Shown one piece after another: positions 1 to 7,475 of a stretch of 10,049 nt of DNA. Position numbers and translations under genes: made by a program. The notes below the pieces were generated by a model, which made no database searches, was not told where the DNA came from, and saw nothing but the letters and a program-made list of their open reading frames with translations. This DNA is from JAQBGV01 sp032128395 (lineage in GTDB: Bacteria > Planctomycetota > UBA8108 > UBA1146). Positions within the stretch are counted from its first letter, which is position 1, and each line of letters opens with the position of its first letter. The stretch is taken from contig JAQBGV010000212.1 in NCBI GenBank assembly GCA_032128395.1, positions 1 to 10,049 on the forward strand, written 5' to 3'.

Positions 1-91
1 CGATCGCGGGGGAAAGGGGGCGAACTGCGTACAGCTCGCGCCGTCTCTCAATTATGCAATGTTCATGCATCGGTAAGCTGAGTCCGTCGAG

Positions 92-469
92 TCATGTTCT
101 CGCTGATGAATTAGGTGGGTGAAAACTCGTCGGCCACACCCCAAACCCCTCATGGTAGATCTCGAGCAGTGATGTGAATGTCCTGAGCTCATGGATGACG
201 CCGGCCACAACAAGCGGACTATCCGTTCCCTTCCACTTCGAGAACAAACAAATCTCGACATCCAACAACCCCAGAAGTAGATAGATCGGCAAGACAAGGA
301 CCAGCGCTCGAATCACTGCGCCGAGATTCCTCGAGAAGACGCGCCTGGCGCCTCCGAGGAGACTCCTACGCGTCCCCTCACCCTCCTTTTGAATCTTCAG
401 GCAATCCATCCAGAGAAGACCACCCACCGCAAGCATCGAAATCAGGAGCAAAGCAAACATTGGAAGCAT
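92..469 (-). CDS. Small membrane protein of unknown function (125 aa)
   Basis: I do not recognise the family. The protein has a hydrophobic N-terminal stretch (about residues 3-21) with no clear cleavage site and a second hydrophobic helix at about 52-71 (VIRALVLVLPIYLLLGLL). Between them lies a basic, hydrophilic linker rich in K, R, E and G. This suggests two membrane passes with the linker on the cytoplasmic side. The last 50 residues are mixed and end in a Pro/Ser tail. The ATG at 469 has GAGG seven bases upstream, so this start is preferred; an in-frame ATG three codons later is possible. The gene starts 48 bases after the stop of the upstream helical-repeat gene on the same strand, so the two probably share a transcript. 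Its DNA has visibly lower GC than the rest of the window. No enzyme motif is visible. The reading frame is probably real, but the function is unknown. Confidence 0.6.
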   Translation of the reverse strand: MLPMFALLLISMLAVGGLLWMDCLKIQKEGEGTRRSLLGGARRVFSRNLGAVIRALVLVLPIYLLLGLLDVEICLFSKWKGTDSPLVVAGVIHELRTFTSLLEIYHEGFGVWPTSFHPPNSSART

Positions 470-517
470 TGGAAGTCCTCACTTGCCGACAGGTCGGGAC
501 GCGTCGCAAGGGCAAAT

Positions 518-3169
518 CTACCAGCTCCTCACCCAGCGCAAGTGTGACACTCCGGAGATCCAGGAGTGGCACCCGGCAATGTACTGTTCTATCCGAGGCG
601 GTCCCCCACGACCGGCGACGATCGCTTCGAACGACGCTCGGAGATGAGTCGCGAGTGCGACGCGCGCCTCGGGTCCCGGGTCTTCGCCGAACGCAGCCTC
701 GGGTTCAAGCCACTCGGAGATGGAACGGACGATGGACTTTCGCCGCGTTTCGCGCGTCTCATCATCGAGCGCATCGGACTCGAGGAACCCGAGCAGGAAC
801 TCCCTCGCACGTGTGTTCCCGCGGACGAACAGCAGCTGGGCCGCATGGAAGCCGGCGCTCCGATCAGCATCTCCCTCGAAAAGACGGTCCTCGATCGACT
901 TCAGCAGCTGCGAATCGTCTCCCTCGATGAGCGACTCGATGATCAGGTCTGCGAGGTAGAGCCCCGATTCGCCGCGGAGTTCCTCCTTGAATCGATCCCT
1001 CGCGGCGGCACTCGATGCGGAGCCAGAAATCGAATGAAGGAGGACGAAGCAATTCGCCTGCGCTGCGCGAAAACCCTCGTCGAGGGTGGGGATCCAGCTC
1101 TCGACGGTGGGCATGAGATCGGTGCGATCGAGGAGCCAGATCAGGTCGACAAGTTCTTTCGATGGAATCGGGGAATCGGGGCGGGCAAGCAGGATGTCCA
1201 GGTAGTCGTTTCCTCTTTCGATGACGAGGAGCTCCAGTCCGATGTCCCAGAGCCGAAAGAGATCGCCGCTGACCCGTGCCTCTTCGAGCAGGAGTGTGCC
1301 TCGGCGAGCGTCTGGTCGAGCTTCGATTTGTTCCCTGATCGCAGCTTCGAATCGGACTCGGCCGTTCTCGGTCGAGAGGGAACCGAATCCGGGGAAGCTC
1401 CGCCGGTCTCGACACGTCGCTTCGTGGAGGTACCAGGCGACGACCCAACTCAACCGGTGGAGTGACTGGATGCCTCCCCCAAAGCGGTACAGGTCGTAGG
1501 CGAGGAGGTAATCATCACACTCGAGGTACGGGAGCACGAGCCCGAGTTCCTTGAAGGAGAGATCGAGAACCTCGAGCTCGAGGTACGGATTGATGACCTC
1601 GAAGCTCCGGCCCTCCGCATGTCGGAGCTTGTCGTACTCGTCGAGGGTGCAGGAGTACTGGGGATCCTCGTACTCCACGCCCCCAGGCTGACTGCGCTGA
1701 ACGGTGTTCAGCAGGCGGAGCCTCTCGCACAGGAATCGGATCTGATCCCCACGGGACAGCGTCCGTCGAAGCTGCGTCCATCGCCCGTGATCGGGGAGGC
1801 GCAGTTCTCTGAAGTCCGCCGCCCTCCGTGGCAAGAGCGTCGAGAGCGCCTCGGCCCATCGCCGATCGATGGACCCCTCGAAGGCCGGATCCAGAAGATC
1901 CTGCGCGATCTGCTGGGTCGATGCATAGTCCCTCCGGTGAACGAAGGCGTGCAGCATCTCGTTCTCGCGTCGCTCGCCCAGTTTCCACTGGGCGATCACT
2001 GGAAAAGCCCGCTCGTCGCCGAAGTCCTCGACGATGGGGAGGAGCAGCCGAGCGACCGATGGGATGTCCCCGATCTGATAGGCCCAAGCGATGAGTTGAA
2101 TCTCGCAGAGACTCGTCTCCCACTGCCTCCCCTGGGTGTAGGTCCAGTCTTGATTCCTCAGCAGGTGGTCGAGCTTCCGCTTCTCGTCGATGTCCCGTGA
2201 GTTGGAGAATGCCTCCTTGATCTCCAGGACGCGATCGACCGTCGCGTCGAACGTCTCGTCTCGAGAGAAGGCGGTGGCGGCGGGGATCTCGATCTCCTCG
2301 CAGAAGTAGGTTCGGACTCGGATCGCACCGTCCCGCTCGGAGATGAGCCAGCCAGCAACCTCCTCGACCTCGCCCGCCCAGGCGGTCGGAACAACCGCCC
2401 GGACCCACGTCCGTGACTCGGGGACTTCGAGCCAATTCATCCGCGCCAGCAGTTTGCGGATCCCATCGAAACCACGCACCGCGGCGAGTGGCTGGAATTC
2501 TTGCTCGAAGGGTATCCTCCGCTCCTTCAGGAACCGCCGGGCGGATGTACGAACTTGTCGGAAGTGATGGAGAGAGAGCCGACGTGCGATCTCTTCGAGC
2601 CTCGGTTCGGGCGCAAGCGCGAGCGCTTCGAAGGCGCGACTCAGGACTCGCTCGTTGGGATGCGGGAGCTCGAGAATTTCCCAGAGGAGTGCATCTCGTG
2701 CCTCCCCTTCGCCAGCACGGATCGTTTCGAGTGCGCCGATGTTGACCACTGGGGATGGTTCCTGGAAGAGGAGCCAGCGGGCCAGCTCACCGTCTTCTGC
2801 CCCGCGAATCCCTTTCGCGATCTGCAGCCGTACCTGCTCGGTCAGAGATGGCTCGCGAATCCATGGCACGGGATGAGGGCGAGGAGCCCGCCCTCCTCGC
2901 TCGTCCTCGACCGACTGCTGGAGGATGTGGAACAAGAGCTGGGTCGCGCTCCCGAGGGTTCTCGAGTCGTCGCCCCGCAGCCTTGCGAGCGGCTCCTCGA
3001 CGATCGAATTTCGACCTTCGTCCTCGTAGTAGGCTTCCAAGAGCCGGAACGCCTCGAGCCCTTCGGGTGAGCCATCCAGCGGGGAATACTCCTGAGCTGC
3101 CGTGGGCAAGCAACTGGCGATCAGGATCGTGACGATCGAGGTGTGGAGGGTGCGTGTTCGGCTGGGCAT
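518..3169 (-). CDS. Large exported helical-repeat (HEAT-like) protein, hypothetical (883 aa)
   Basis: I do not recognise a named family. The open frame extends upstream to 3298, but the ATG at 3169 is the better start: it has AAGGGAG six bases upstream and opens directly into a signal sequence (basic MPSRTRTLHT, hydrophobic SIVTILIASC, then LPTAAQ). Cleavage could follow A25. Alternatively, I-A-S-C ending at residue 20 fits a lipobox, which would make it a lipoprotein. The mature part is almost wholly predicted helix, acidic and arginine-rich. Residues about 110-220 contain spaced helix pairs with Ala/Leu/Arg periodicity like HEAT or armadillo repeats, and similar helical stretches continue to the C-terminus. 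No catalytic motif or membrane anchor is seen after the signal. A periplasmic or surface protein-interaction scaffold is an inference only. It lies upstream of a small membrane protein gene in a likely operon and is divergent from the TlpA-like gene. The last 30 or so residues look less helix-like than the rest. Confidence 0.8.
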   Translation of the reverse strand: MPSRTRTLHTSIVTILIASCLPTAAQEYSPLDGSPEGLEAFRLLEAYYEDEGRNSIVEEPLARLRGDDSRTLGSATQLLFHILQQSVEDERGGRAPRPHPVPWIREPSLTEQVRLQIAKGIRGAEDGELARWLLFQEPSPVVNIGALETIRAGEGEARDALLWEILELPHPNERVLSRAFEALALAPEPRLEEIARRLSLHHFRQVRTSARRFLKERRIPFEQEFQPLAAVRGFDGIRKLLARMNWLEVPESRTWVRAVVPTAWAGEVEEVAGWLISERDGAIRVRTYFCEEIEIPAATAFSRDETFDATVDRVLEIKEAFSNSRDIDEKRKLDHLLRNQDWTYTQGRQWETSLCEIQLIAWAYQIGDIPSVARLLLPIVEDFGDERAFPVIAQWKLGERRENEMLHAFVHRRDYASTQQIAQDLLDPAFEGSIDRRWAEALSTLLPRRAADFRELRLPDHGRWTQLRRTLSRGDQIRFLCERLRLLNTVQRSQPGGVEYEDPQYSCTLDEYDKLRHAEGRSFEVINPYLELEVLDLSFKELGLVLPYLECDDYLLAYDLYRFGGGIQSLHRLSWVVAWYLHEATCRDRRSFPGFGSLSTENGRVRFEAAIREQIEARPDARRGTLLLEEARVSGDLFRLWDIGLELLVIERGNDYLDILLARPDSPIPSKELVDLIWLLDRTDLMPTVESWIPTLDEGFRAAQANCFVLLHSISGSASSAAARDRFKEELRGESGLYLADLIIESLIEGDDSQLLKSIEDRLFEGDADRSAGFHAAQLLFVRGNTRAREFLLGFLESDALDDETRETRRKSIVRSISEWLEPEAAFGEDPGPEARVALATHLRASFEAIVAGRGGPPRIEQYIAGCHSWISGVSHLRWVRSW

Positions 3170-3515
3170 CTCGAGCTCCCTTCGCAAACGCTCCTTTTTC
3201 CCACCACAAGGGCAGCTCATCAACTCCTCGCAGTCTGCCGGCATCGTTCCCAGGATCGAACCACAGCTCGGGAACGGGGCAGGCGGTGGAGGCTGCATTG
3301 CGAAGAGGTAGTTCAGAGAGATGTCCCGGATTGCTCGCTCTGTACTGGGTCGAGACTTCCCACCGGTTCCGGGGCATTTGTTGCTGTGAAGCCGTTTTTT
3401 TTGGCTAAACGATCAGCTCTTGCAAGCGTCTTTCAGAGTAGCGATCGCGATCCTCGTATCGCGGGGGGTGATGAGAATCCAGAGACTCGCGGGAAGATTA
3501 GGAGTGGCTGCATTC
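3170..3515. promoter_or_regulatory. Divergent intergenic region with probable promoters
   Basis: This 346-base spacer separates the start codons of the minus-strand helical-repeat gene and the plus-strand TlpA-like gene, so promoters for both directions should lie here. It holds the minus-strand ribosome binding site AAGGGAG just beyond 3169 and the plus-strand AGGAG at 3500-3504. The most AT-rich patch, with an 8-T run at 3395-3402 flanked by AGCC and GGCT, lies about 110 bases before the TlpA-like start. I cannot assign convincing -35 and -10 boxes in either direction. Open frames extend into it from both sides but lack coding character. Confidence 0.3.
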
Positions 3516-4640
3516 ATGAAGCAACTCATCGTAATGGCCGTGCTTGCCGTCGGACTTCAGCAGGCCACCTACACGTCAGGGCAAGCAGGTTCCTCTACGG
3601 CACCCACCGCACAGAGCGACCCAGCAGCTCCCACGCTCGCTGTCGGAGATCCGTGCCCACTGCTCAAGGTTGAGAAGTTCCTGAAGGGTGATCCCGTCTC
3701 AGTGTTCGAGAAGGGGACGGTGTACGTCGTTGAGTTCTGGGCAACATGGTGCGGGCCCTGCATCGAAGGGATTCCCCACCTCTCAGCTTTGCAGGCCCAG
3801 TACAGGGATCGGGGCGTGAAGATCGTCGGCATCAACATCCGAGAGCTCCGCCGTACTCCCGAAGGCCTTTACAGGCACACCTTTGACGAACAAGCGAGAA
3901 TCGATGTCGAGTCGTTCGTGCGCGAGGAGGGGGATCGCATGGCGTACACCGTCGCGTACGACGGGGCTGCAAAGTCCATGGACGAGGGGTGGATGCAGGC
4001 ATCTGGCAGCGGAGGTATCCCGAACGCATTCATCGTCGATCGCACGGGCAAGATCGCCTGGATCGGTCACCCGATGGTGCTCCGCATGCCACTCGGCGAG
4101 GTCGCGGAGGGCAACTGGGACCTCAAGACCGGTCCGGAGCGCGTGAAGAAGGCCGAGGACGCCTACATCGGCGCGATGAAGTTGTTCGCGTCCGACGGGA
4201 AAGCCGGCCTCGACGCGTGGGATCAGGCGGCGAAGGACTACCCCATGCTGGCAGACGACCTGAACCTCCCGAAGTTCGACGCGCTGATCTCTGCCGGTTT
4301 GTGCGCCGCCGCCTCTGCCACCGGCGAAGTGTTGTGGGCAGAGGCAATCCAGATCCACGACACCCGCCAGCTCAACCGGATCGCATGGTCCATCGTAAAT
4401 CCCGCCACCGACCTCGCCACCCGGGATCTGGACCTTGCGTTGAGGGCGGCAAGATCGGCCCACGAGTTCACCCAGGGCAAGGACGCGGGGGTACTCGACA
4501 CGTTGGCGCGCGTCCACTTCTGCCGGGGCGAGATCGACAAGGCCATCGATCTCCAGTCCCGGGCCGTGGAATTGGCCGACGAGCAGCTGAAGTTACGCCT
4601 GACGCCTGCGCTCGACGAATACCAGAAGGCAAAACAGTAG
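3516..4640 (+). CDS. Secreted TlpA-like thioredoxin with C-terminal TPR-like region (374 aa)
   Basis: This is an exported thiol-disulfide oxidoreductase of the TlpA/redoxin branch of the thioredoxin superfamily. From the ATG at 3516 it has a signal peptide (MKQLIVMAVLAVGLQQA), a low-complexity Ala/Ser/Thr/Pro linker to about residue 40, then the thioredoxin fold. The FWATWCGPC active site has cysteines at 79 and 82, and GGIPNAFIVD carries the cis-proline at 169. The domain ends near residue 190. Residues 205-374 are helical. The part from about 285 (LNRIAWSIV, then ALRAARSAHEF, LDTLARVHFCRGEIDKAIDLQSRAVELA) reads as TPR-like repeats, as in many thioredoxin-TPR proteins of Planctomycetes and relatives. 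It presumably reduces or exchanges disulfides in periplasmic proteins; the partner is unknown. AGGAG lies 11 bases before this start. An upstream in-frame ATG at 3471 would add 15 residues and also gives a plausible signal peptide, so the start is uncertain. No plus-strand intrinsic terminator follows. Confidence 0.9.
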   Translation: MKQLIVMAVLAVGLQQATYTSGQAGSSTAPTAQSDPAAPTLAVGDPCPLLKVEKFLKGDPVSVFEKGTVYVVEFWATWCGPCIEGIPHLSALQAQYRDRGVKIVGINIRELRRTPEGLYRHTFDEQARIDVESFVREEGDRMAYTVAYDGAAKSMDEGWMQASGSGGIPNAFIVDRTGKIAWIGHPMVLRMPLGEVAEGNWDLKTGPERVKKAEDAYIGAMKLFASDGKAGLDAWDQAAKDYPMLADDLNLPKFDALISAGLCAAASATGEVLWAEAIQIHDTRQLNRIAWSIVNPATDLATRDLDLALRAARSAHEFTQGKDAGVLDTLARVHFCRGEIDKAIDLQSRAVELADEQLKLRLTPALDEYQKAKQ

Positions 4641-4760
4641 TCTGGCGGATTGAAGAGATGTCGCTGGCCAAGGCGACGCGAGCTCCGCACGCATGGGGTC
4701 TTTATCGATCGACGAGTGCCTCGCAACGCCGCAGACGACGCTCATCGTCGCGCGGACACG

Positions 4761-4792
4761 AAAAAAGGAGTCCGTCGGCGAGAACGGACTCC
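4761..4792 (-). terminator. Rho-independent terminator, minus strand
   Basis: A perfect 9-bp stem (GGAGTCCGT at 4767-4775 paired with ACGGACTCC at 4784-4792) has an 8-base loop. The six A residues at 4761-4766 become a T6 tract directly after the stem when read on the minus strand, giving a classical intrinsic terminator in that direction. On the plus strand no T tract follows, so it would not efficiently end the TlpA-like transcript. It lies 211 bases beyond the aminotransferase stop codon, leaving either a long 3' untranslated region or room for a short separate RNA. Confidence 0.8.
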
Positions 4793-4881
4793 ACGGGAAA
4801 GGGGGGGAGTGTGTCGGGTTGTCAGGTGCGCGGCGATACGCGGCGCACGGGAAGAGAACGGCAACGGCGGGACCGGGGCGC

Positions 4882-4916
4882 TGTGGCGTAGCGGAGTTTC
4901 GCCACAACCTGTTGTG
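4882..4916. repeat. Overlapping inverted repeats (alternative hairpins)
   Basis: TGTGGCG (4882-4888) can pair with CGCCACA (4900-4906) across an 11-base loop. CACAAC (4903-4908) is an inverted copy of GTTGTG (4911-4916) with a 2-base centre. The two share bases 4903-4906, so in RNA they exclude each other; in DNA the second resembles a small operator-like dyad. It sits between the aminotransferase stop and the minus-strand terminator. Function unknown. Confidence 0.35.
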
Positions 4917-5003
4917 ACACTTGGAGTTCTTCATCGGCCGCGACCACCGCTCGGAGCGGAGCGTCGGCGGCAGAGGCCGGCAAGGATTGCCGAGATCCGG
5001 AAA

Positions 5004-6094
5004 TCAGACCCGGGAAGCAGCGGCGATGACGCGGTCGAGTCGCGAAACCGCCTTCACCAACGCCTCCCGCGGAAGCCCACAACCGATGCGCACGTGACCC
5101 GGCGCGCCGAAGAAGCGGCCGGGGGTCACGTTGACCCCCACCTCGAGCGTGGCGCGTCGGAAGGCGTCTCCATCCTCGAACAGCGTCTCCGGAACACGCG
5201 GGAAGCAGACCAGGCCACCCGCAGGAGGGACCACTTCTAGCGGGGACCGTGCGAGCCAATCCCCGATCACCTCCTGCCCCGCTGCCGCGATCGTGCGCGC
5301 ACGGGCGATGAGAGCCGCGCGCCGGGGCCATGCGGCGCGAGCGACCTGGTCGGAGAGAGGCAGGAGTTGTGGATCGTGGTCGCGTCGAGGATGCGGCGCG
5401 CCCGCGCGATGCGCTCCGGGACCGCGATCCCCCACCCCACCCGGATCTGCGACAAACCGTGGACCTTGTTCAGCCCGCCGATGGTGACGATCCGCTCGTG
5501 TCCGCGGCAGAGGGGGCCCGGGTCGGGATCGAGAAAGGTGCGATACATCTCATCCGCGATCACTTCGATCCCGGTCTCCTCGCAGAGCTCCGCAAGGAAC
5601 GCGCGATCGGTCTCCTCGAAGGCGACCCCGCTCGGGTTGTGCAGATCGGTGACGAGAAGGAGCTTCGCTCCGGATTCCTTCGCGGCGCGACGGAGCTCCT
5701 CCTGGGGGAGTCGGAAACCGTCCTCGAAGCGGCGCTGGAACGGAACCGGCTCGATCCGAAGGACCGAGAGCGCATCGAGGAGTGGCAGATAGCCGGGGAC
5801 TTCGTGGAGCACCCGATCCCCGGGAGAGAGCGCAGAGGCCGCGAAGCAGAAGTGCGCGTGGCTGGCACTCGCGCCCAGGAGCACGCGCTCCGGCCCCCAC
5901 CCCCACTCCCCCGCGACCCCGGCGAGGACGCTCTCGTCGCCGTACGGGGAGAACTCGTGGAGCGCGAGCTCCCGGGGATCGAGGTCGAGGTCTATCCAGT
6001 CGATCGGCGGGACCGCGCTCATGGTCAGCGCGATCTCACCCTCCGCGCCGTGTTCCTTCGCCCATCGGATGTAGGGGATATCGCTCAGGGTCAC
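5004..6094 (-). pseudogene. PLP-dependent aminotransferase class I/II, frameshifted
   Basis: The gene is a fold-type I pyridoxal-phosphate aminotransferase interrupted by a frameshift. It starts at GTG 6094 with GGAGGAG eight bases upstream, overlapping the stop of the preceding peptidase gene by four bases (GTGA). The first frame carries LHNPSGVAF (NPxG motif, N153), VIADEMY (D181, Y184), and GGLNKVHGLSQIRVGW with the PLP lysine at K210. It runs through TTIHNSCLS and then loses homology at the tract GGAGAGAGG (plus strand, 5352-5360), stopping at 5267 after 275 codons. The remainder continues in another frame from DQVARAAWPRR to the stop at 5004, including HVRIGCG whose Arg should bind the substrate carboxylate. 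Removing one CT unit from the sense-strand CCTCTCTCC joins both parts into an uninterrupted 362-residue protein of normal family length. It may be a true pseudogene, a phase-variable allele or a sequencing error. The substrate cannot be told from the sequence. As written, the truncated product would lack the C-terminal domain and be inactive. Confidence 0.85.
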
Positions 6095-7188
6095 GGCTGT
6101 GGCTCCTCCAGAAATGAGTCGGTCAGGTCGGTCGAATCGGTCGGGTCGTCCCCCTCGTCTGCAGCCATCCGCGCGAGCACGCGCCGCCGCCGGGAGCGTT
6201 CGACGAAGTACGCGATGACGAGGACCACCGCCAGCCCTTGGAAGAATGTCAGCCCCGAGGCGACGAAGGACCACCAACGGTGCTGGCGAGCGAGCAGCTC
6301 GGTCCACTCGGTCTCGATCTCCCGGAAATCCACCCCGGTCGCGGTCCGGAAGGCGACGTCGAAATTGTCCCCGGCGGCGAGTCGGTCGAGGAGCATCACG
6401 TGCACCGCCTCGCCGAAACGCTCGTTCATGTAGAGCACGAAGTGATGGCTCTGCGCGTACAGAACCGAGGTCTCCCGCTGACTCTCGACGAGGAACCGAT
6501 CCAAGTCGTCGAAGGGATAGATCCCCTCATCGGTCGCGAGGAATGCGAGCAGTCGCAGCCATTCCCCCTCGATCCTCTCGCCGGCGAGCCATTGCGCCAT
6601 CCCCTCGTGGTACCACCGCGGAACGTTCGGCCCGGCCTCACCGAGTACCACGTGTCCGAGCTCGTGCGCGATGACCTCACCACGCCCGAGGGGCATCGCG
6701 AGGAGCCGCGATGCATCGAGCACCACCGTCGCTTGAGCCGGGAAGGCGAGGGCCGCGACCCATCCCTCCGGATCTCCGCCCCCGAGCTCCACGGTCACCC
6801 GTCGAAACTCGGCACGATTCGGCGTGCGGATGATCAGTGGCTCCAAGGACGACCCGGAGCGCCGGAGACGCACTCGCATCGTCGCGAGCCGATCCGTGAT
6901 CATCTCGACCAACCGATCGGAAGGGGCAGAGCTCCCCCGAGGAATCGCGAACCACCATCCGGATTGGGGGAGAGCTTCGTAGCCGCGGGGGACAGCGGCG
7001 TGGGGGGCGCCGGTCCGGACCTCGCTCGCCGAGATGGGGAGGGAGATGAGGATAGCGAGGAGGAGTACGCCCAGGCTCCGCCTGCGGCGGGTGGTGTCGT
7101 CTCTCAGAATCCGCGTCACGAATCCTCCCATCCGGGAGTCCAGCATCTCAGCTAACAGACGCCGGCGGAACCCTTTCGGACGAGTCAT
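6091..7188 (-). CDS. Membrane-anchored HExxH zinc metallopeptidase (peptidase MA-like, 365 aa)
   Basis: This is a gluzincin-type peptidase of the MA-like group. It has a basic N-terminus and a hydrophobic signal or anchor at about residues 39-54 (LGVLLLAILISLPISASE). The zinc motif HELGH spans 175-179, with both histidines and the catalytic glutamate present, followed by WYHEGMAQWLAGE, in which E195 is the likely third zinc ligand. A C-terminal transmembrane helix lies at about 306-329 (SFVASGLTFFQGLAVVLVIAYF), followed by a strongly basic RSRRRR stop-transfer and a short acidic tail containing PTDSTDLTD. The catalytic domain therefore should face the periplasm or exterior and the tail the cytoplasm. 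The order (signal, MA-like domain with HEG, C-terminal helix) matches membrane-tethered peptidases annotated as hypothetical in environmental bacteria. The start is uncertain: ATGs at 7188, 7146 and 7131 all precede the signal, and none has a strong Shine-Dalgarno sequence. Its TGA overlaps the aminotransferase GTG, so the two are probably translationally coupled. Substrate unknown. Confidence 0.85.
   Translation of the reverse strand: MTRPKGFRRRLLAEMLDSRMGGFVTRILRDDTTRRRRSLGVLLLAILISLPISASEVRTGAPHAAVPRGYEALPQSGWWFAIPRGSSAPSDRLVEMITDRLATMRVRLRRSGSSLEPLIIRTPNRAEFRRVTVELGGGDPEGWVAALAFPAQATVVLDASRLLAMPLGRGEVIAHELGHVVLGEAGPNVPRWYHEGMAQWLAGERIEGEWLRLLAFLATDEGIYPFDDLDRFLVESQRETSVLYAQSHHFVLYMNERFGEAVHVMLLDRLAAGDNFDVAFRTATGVDFREIETEWTELLARQHRWWSFVASGLTFFQGLAVVLVIAYFVERSRRRRVLARMAADEGDDPTDSTDLTDSFLEEPQP
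6118..6144 (-). repeat. Three tandem 9-bp units in the peptidase tail
   Basis: On the coding strand three 9-base units of the form NNG-ACC-GAY follow each other and encode PTD-STD-LTD (residues 349-357) in the cytoplasmic tail of the peptidase. The unit length keeps the frame, so changes in copy number would lengthen or shorten the acidic Thr-Asp tail without breaking the protein. Confidence 0.6.
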
Positions 7189-7475
7189 GCCGATTCACGG
7201 AGGAGCGAGCGGCTAGAGCGAGCCGGAGACGTCGGACTCACCCGCGCTCGGGAACTCGCCAGAGGGGATGTCGGCTGGTGGAATCGAAAGTGCTCGGTGG
7301 CGCCCAGCCACCGCGCGGCGGGGCTGGGGTCAACATCCATTCACTTTCTGACGAAAGCCCGTCGGAGCTGATAGAATCCCGCCGTTCGCCATACTTCAGT
7401 TGAACTCAGCCCGTCGAAAAGAGCGGCGCAACCCGCGAGTCGCCCGCGGTCGACGGCAAGCCGCAAGGAGGACGG
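7189..7475. promoter_or_regulatory. Divergent intergenic region with candidate plus-strand promoter
   Basis: This 287-base spacer lies between the start of the peptidase gene (minus) and the large extracellular protein gene (plus). A candidate plus-strand promoter has an extended -10, TGATAGAAT (7369-7377), with CTGACG (7348-7353) as a weak -35 at 18-base spacing; this leaves an untranslated leader of about 90 bases. A hairpin (CCCAGCC 7303-7309 with GGCTGGG 7322-7328) lies upstream and has no T tract, so it is not a terminator. I see no clear promoter for the minus strand. An Arg-rich open frame from 7400 crosses the leader but is a shadow of the real gene. Confidence 0.4.

Larger units (their letters stand above)
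4641..5003. other. Convergent intergenic region
   Basis: This 363-base gap lies between the ends of the TlpA-like gene (plus) and the aminotransferase (minus). It holds the minus-strand terminator at 4761-4792 and two overlapping inverted repeats at 4882-4916. Short open frames cross it, but they are rich in Arg, Pro and Ser, run through the terminator and lack convincing starts, so I do not call a gene. A small RNA on the minus strand ending at the terminator is possible but unproven. Confidence 0.5.

Noticed and set aside
54..70. A small inverted repeat, ATGCA and TGCAT, just beyond the small membrane gene.
   Set aside because: The stem is only five bases, AT-containing and without a T tract, so it is within chance expectation.
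566..1465. A 299-codon plus-strand open frame.
   Set aside because: It lies opposite the helical-repeat gene, whose frame has a signal peptide and clear ribosome binding site. The plus-strand product shows no domain and no supported start.
1515..2435. A 306-codon minus-strand open frame in another frame within the helical-repeat gene.
   Set aside because: It is very rich in Arg, Gly and Pro and wholly overlaps the better-supported same-strand gene.
3783..4517. A 244-codon minus-strand open frame opposite the TlpA-like gene.
   Set aside because: The plus strand carries an unambiguous thioredoxin domain, and the antisense product has no recognisable feature.
4593..4934. A 113-codon minus-strand open frame in the convergent gap.
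   Set aside because: It runs through the intrinsic terminator and into the end of the TlpA-like gene, and its composition is not protein-like.
6238..7155. A 305-codon plus-strand open frame opposite the metallopeptidase.
   Set aside because: The minus strand has HELGH, HEG and two membrane segments; the plus-strand product is a shadow.
7303..7328. A GC-rich hairpin considered as a terminator.
   Set aside because: No T tract follows on either strand, and it lies between divergent genes where no terminator is needed.
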